A stretch of 18,430 bases of DNA, taken from assembly GCA_004151065.3 (NCBI GenBank), contig NWUY0300013599.1, forward strand, positions 12,373-30,802. Reading direction: 5' to 3'. Below are positions 18,192-18,430 of this stretch, piece after piece. Position 1 is the first letter of the stretch. Each line of letters starts with the position of its first letter. The position numbers were made by a program, and so were the translations under genes. The notes under the pieces were generated by a model. The model was given only the letters and a program-made list of their open reading frames with translations. It had not been told where the DNA came from and made no database searches. The stretch is from Larix sibirica. Taxonomy: Eukaryota > Streptophyta > Pinopsida > Pinales > Pinaceae.

Positions 18192-18430
18192 GCCCTCAAG
18201 AGTGATAGAAAAATGTCTTTAAAGCTTGACATGCCCTAAAATGGGGTCACCCCTTGTTGAAGCACCCCCACCAACACCTACACTTGCTTCATCATCATGA
18301 GGAAATGCCTCCTCTCTTCAACATCATTGACATTGACCTTGTGTTGCTGCTGCAACTTGATCCCCATAATTTTCTGAAAATTATAGGGCCCCTCCTATTT
18401 TTAGAGAGTTTTGTGGTCTCTTGAAAGTTT

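Larger units (their letters stand above)
17595..18430. other. Region after pol: short repeats, no 3' LTR found
   Basis: No block matches the proposed 5' LTR (11434-11905), and no purine tract next to a TG start is convincing. The content is AT-rich to about 17840, then richer in C and G with trinucleotide repeats. A minus-strand frame is described separately. The stretch may be the untranslated tail of the gypsy element, which in Tat elements can be long, or flanking DNA. Confidence 0.45.

Noticed and set aside
17595-18430. 3' LTR of the gypsy element
   Set aside because: I looked for the minisatellite units, the PBS-proximal LTR end and long shared blocks with 11434-11905 and found none.
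1-18430. CRISPR array, tRNA or rRNA genes
   Set aside because: No regularly spaced direct repeats with unique spacers and no cloverleaf or rRNA core sequence noticed; the retroelement content is that of a plant nuclear genome.

Overview
The window looks like repeat-rich intergenic DNA from a seed plant with a large genome. A gymnosperm is my best guess, but that is inference from heavily decayed retrotransposons, AT-rich filler and the absence of any intact gene; no organism-specific marker is present. I found no complete protein-coding gene, rRNA or tRNA gene. Almost everything recognisable is transposon-derived and carries stop codons, frameshifts and deletions.

Region by region: 1-1612 holds no recognised feature. 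1613-7223 is an old LTR element on the plus strand: two related LTRs (1613-2391 and 6431-7223), a near-canonical initiator-Met tRNA primer site at 2397, and a purine-rich 4 kb interior with no gag, protease, RT or integrase. It fits a LARD-like non-autonomous element. Its interior carries several decayed Glu/Lys-rich reading frames of unknown origin. 7224-9671 is unrecognised AT-rich DNA with a poly(A)/(TAA)n/(TA)n tract and one ambiguous base (8151). 9672-10343 is a 670 bp foldback (MITE-like) element: its two halves are imperfect inverted copies almost to the centre, the ends sit in TTAA, and the loop holds short direct repeats. 10344-11433 has another poly(A)/(TAA)n tract and otherwise nothing recognised.

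From about 11434 to at least 17594 lies a degenerate Ty3/gypsy element of Tat-like type on the plus strand. It has a probable 5' LTR with a 29-30 bp minisatellite, a PBS-like site, duplicated gag zinc-knuckle modules flanking a protease remnant, reverse transcriptase, a truncated RNase H, integrase, and then an extra RNase H-like domain downstream of integrase. The last two are separated by a 121 bp stretch with the marks of a phase-0 plant intron. Catalytic residues are lost in integrase and the extra RNase H, and RT and RNase H carry internal deletions, so the copy is dead. No 3' LTR was found inside the window.

17595-18430 holds short repeats (AG, ACC/GGT) and a minus-strand reading frame with a weak resemblance to the B9 (ciliary transition-zone) domain. 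The best leads are the INT-intron-RNase H arrangement, the duplicated zinc-knuckle modules around the protease, the TTAA-flanked foldback element, the coding-like but unidentified interior of the left element, and the tentative B9-like fragment.
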